A DNA stretch of 5,819 bases from an uncultured Rikenellaceae bacterium (lineage in GTDB: Bacteria > Bacteroidota > Bacteroidia > Bacteroidales > Rikenellaceae), in assembly GCA_949284665.1 (NCBI GenBank), contig CASDWR010000116.1, positions 1 to 5,819 of the forward strand, written 5' to 3'. Positions 4,991-5,819 of the stretch are shown here, piece by piece. Every line of letters starts with the position of its first letter. Position 1 is the first letter of the stretch. Made by a program: the position numbers and the translations under genes. The notes beneath the pieces are model-generated. The model did no database searches, had not been told where the DNA came from, and saw nothing but the letters and a program-made list of their open reading frames with translations.

Positions 4991-5473
4991 TCAGAACGGC
5001 AAATCGTCCGGGTCATCATCCACAGGGACTTCAGGCACAGCAGCAGGACGATTTGCACGAGCCGAATAATCGCTCGCCGATCCTGTTTGCGGCGGTGTGA
5101 AAGAGGCAGATGATGAGGAATTCGTCGCCGCGGCAGGATTATCCGTCCGACGTCCCAGCAGCTTCATATCATCGGCCAGAATCTCGACCGAATACCGTTT
5201 GGCTCCCTGTTGATCGGTCCATTCGCGCGTGCGTAACCGCCCTTCGATGTAAAGTTGTGACCCTTTGCGTACATACTTATCGGTCACATCTGCCAAATTA
5301 CGCCACAACACGATCGTATGCCACTCGGTATGTTCCGTACTCTCCTGTTTCTCTCTGTTATACAGTCGTTCAGTGGTTGCAAGTCTCACACGTGCCACTT
5401 TCACCCCGCTTTCAAGAGTACGGACTTCGGGATCCATTCCCACATTACCCACCAGAATTACTTTGTTTATCAT
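4991..5473 (-). CDS. ssb: Single-stranded DNA-binding protein
   Basis: SSB coats single-stranded DNA during replication, recombination and repair, and recruits partner proteins through its C-terminal tip. At 160 aa it has normal length. The OB-fold (about 1-108) opens with M-I-N-K-V-I-L-V-G-N-V-G and contains E-W-H-T-I-V-L-W-R (50-58), Y-V-R-K-G-S-Q-L-Y-I-E-G (67-78) and R-Y-S-V-E-I-L-A-D-D (93-102), with aromatic residues W51, W58 and W84 in expected DNA-contact areas. A flexible Ser/Ala/Pro-rich linker (about 109-148) leads to the acidic tail D-D-D-P-D-D-L-P-F, the conserved partner-binding tip. Start ATG 5473-5471 lies 6 bp after the purine nucleoside phosphorylase stop, so the two are almost certainly cotranscribed. 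A long hairpin follows downstream. Confidence 0.97.
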   Translation of the reverse strand: MINKVILVGNVGMDPEVRTLESGVKVARVRLATTERLYNREKQESTEHTEWHTIVLWRNLADVTDKYVRKGSQLYIEGRLRTREWTDQQGAKRYSVEILADDMKLLGRRTDNPAAATNSSSSASFTPPQTGSASDYSARANRPAAVPEVPVDDDPDDLPF

Positions 5474-5479
5474 ATCGAT

Positions 5480-5819
5480 CTACAATTTTTTAAGCATTTC
5501 AATAAACAGTTTCGTCATATTTTTTTCCGCTTTGCGCCCTTCGATCTGAACGGCTTCGTGCGAAACCTGAGGTCCGGCAGCCAAGTCCGTAATGATCGAC
5601 ACTCCGAACACAGGAATTCCCATGTGACGGGCGGCGATCACCTCCGGCGTAGTCGACATCCCGACCGCATCTCCGCCAATGGCAGCCACAAATCGATACT
5701 CTCCATGGGTTTCGAATGTGGGACCCGTAAGGCCCACATAACAGCCGTACTGCAATTTGATCCCCTCGGATTGTGCAATCTCCGTCGCCTTGGCTATCAA
5801 ATCAGGAGAGTAGGCATCG
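5480..5819 (-). CDS. punA: Purine nucleoside phosphorylase, trimeric (PNP/MTAP) type, C-terminal part (cut by window edge)
   Basis: This enzyme splits purine (deoxy)nucleosides with phosphate into free base and (deoxy)ribose-1-phosphate for salvage. Only the last 113 codons are present; the frame runs open past the right edge (upstream residues read D-A-Y-S-P-D-L), so the true start is outside. What I see: [14 protein letters not shown], matching the G-P-x-F-E-T-x-A-E motif that binds the purine and ribose; [11 protein letters not shown] with the ribose-contact Met; and V-F-G-V-S-I-I-T-D. In the guanine/hypoxanthine-specific enzymes that last residue is Asn (N243 in human PNP); here it is Asp (codon 5587-5585). 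MTAP-type 6-aminopurine enzymes also use Asp near this place, so specificity is uncertain. Stop TAG at 5482-5480. It is the upstream gene of ssb, 6 bp apart. Confidence 0.93.
   Translation of the reverse strand, partial: DAYSPDLIAKATEIAQSEGIKLQYGCYVGLTGPTFETHGEYRFVAAIGGDAVGMSTTPEVIAARHMGIPVFGVSIITDLAAGPQVSHEAVQIEGRKAEKNMTKLFIEMLKKL

Overview
The window looks like chromosomal DNA of a gut-type Bacteroidota, most likely Bacteroidales and possibly Rikenellaceae/Alistipes; the genus is an inference. Supporting signs are several promoters of the Bacteroidota form (TTG or TTTG, about 20 bases, then TAnnTTTG), A-rich rather than Shine-Dalgarno leaders, a Ser-type secreted sulfatase, and an SSB ending in DDLPF. 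Base composition looks balanced, with no obvious foreign island.

Left block, minus strand (about 2571 down to 1): an XRE/S24-like regulator, riboflavin synthase (ribE), a two-TM sensor histidine kinase that starts on the ribE stop codon (ATGA overlap), and the first 62 codons of prolipoprotein diacylglyceryl transferase (lgt). An imperfect 19-bp palindrome lies between the regulator and ribE, and a TAnnTTTG box lies just ahead of lgt.

Middle, plus strand: a tRNA-Arg(CCG) with its own promoter and a weak terminator hairpin, then about 370 bases without a firm gene, then a secreted Ser-type sulfatase of 460 aa with a putative promoter and a leader of about 115 nt. The middle stretch also holds a full-consensus promoter on the minus strand, pointing back across the tRNA toward the regulator. 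The sulfatase leader contains a 22-codon ORF whose stop overlaps the sulfatase start.

Right block, minus strand: the 3' part of a trimeric-type purine nucleoside phosphorylase (cut by the window edge) followed 6 bp later by ssb, probably one transcript. It converges on the sulfatase across 503 bases without a convincing gene. A long GGATCCC/GGGATCC hairpin in that stretch probably ends transcription.

Overall this is mostly housekeeping sequence (cofactor synthesis, lipoprotein modification, replication, purine salvage) plus one glycan-degradation enzyme. I see no CRISPR array, insertion sequence, toxin-antitoxin pair or defence system. The items most worth checking are the antisense promoter over the tRNA, the sulfatase leader ORF, the altered catalytic positions in the regulator and sulfatase, the Asn-to-Asp change in the phosphorylase, and the ssb-proximal intergenic segment.
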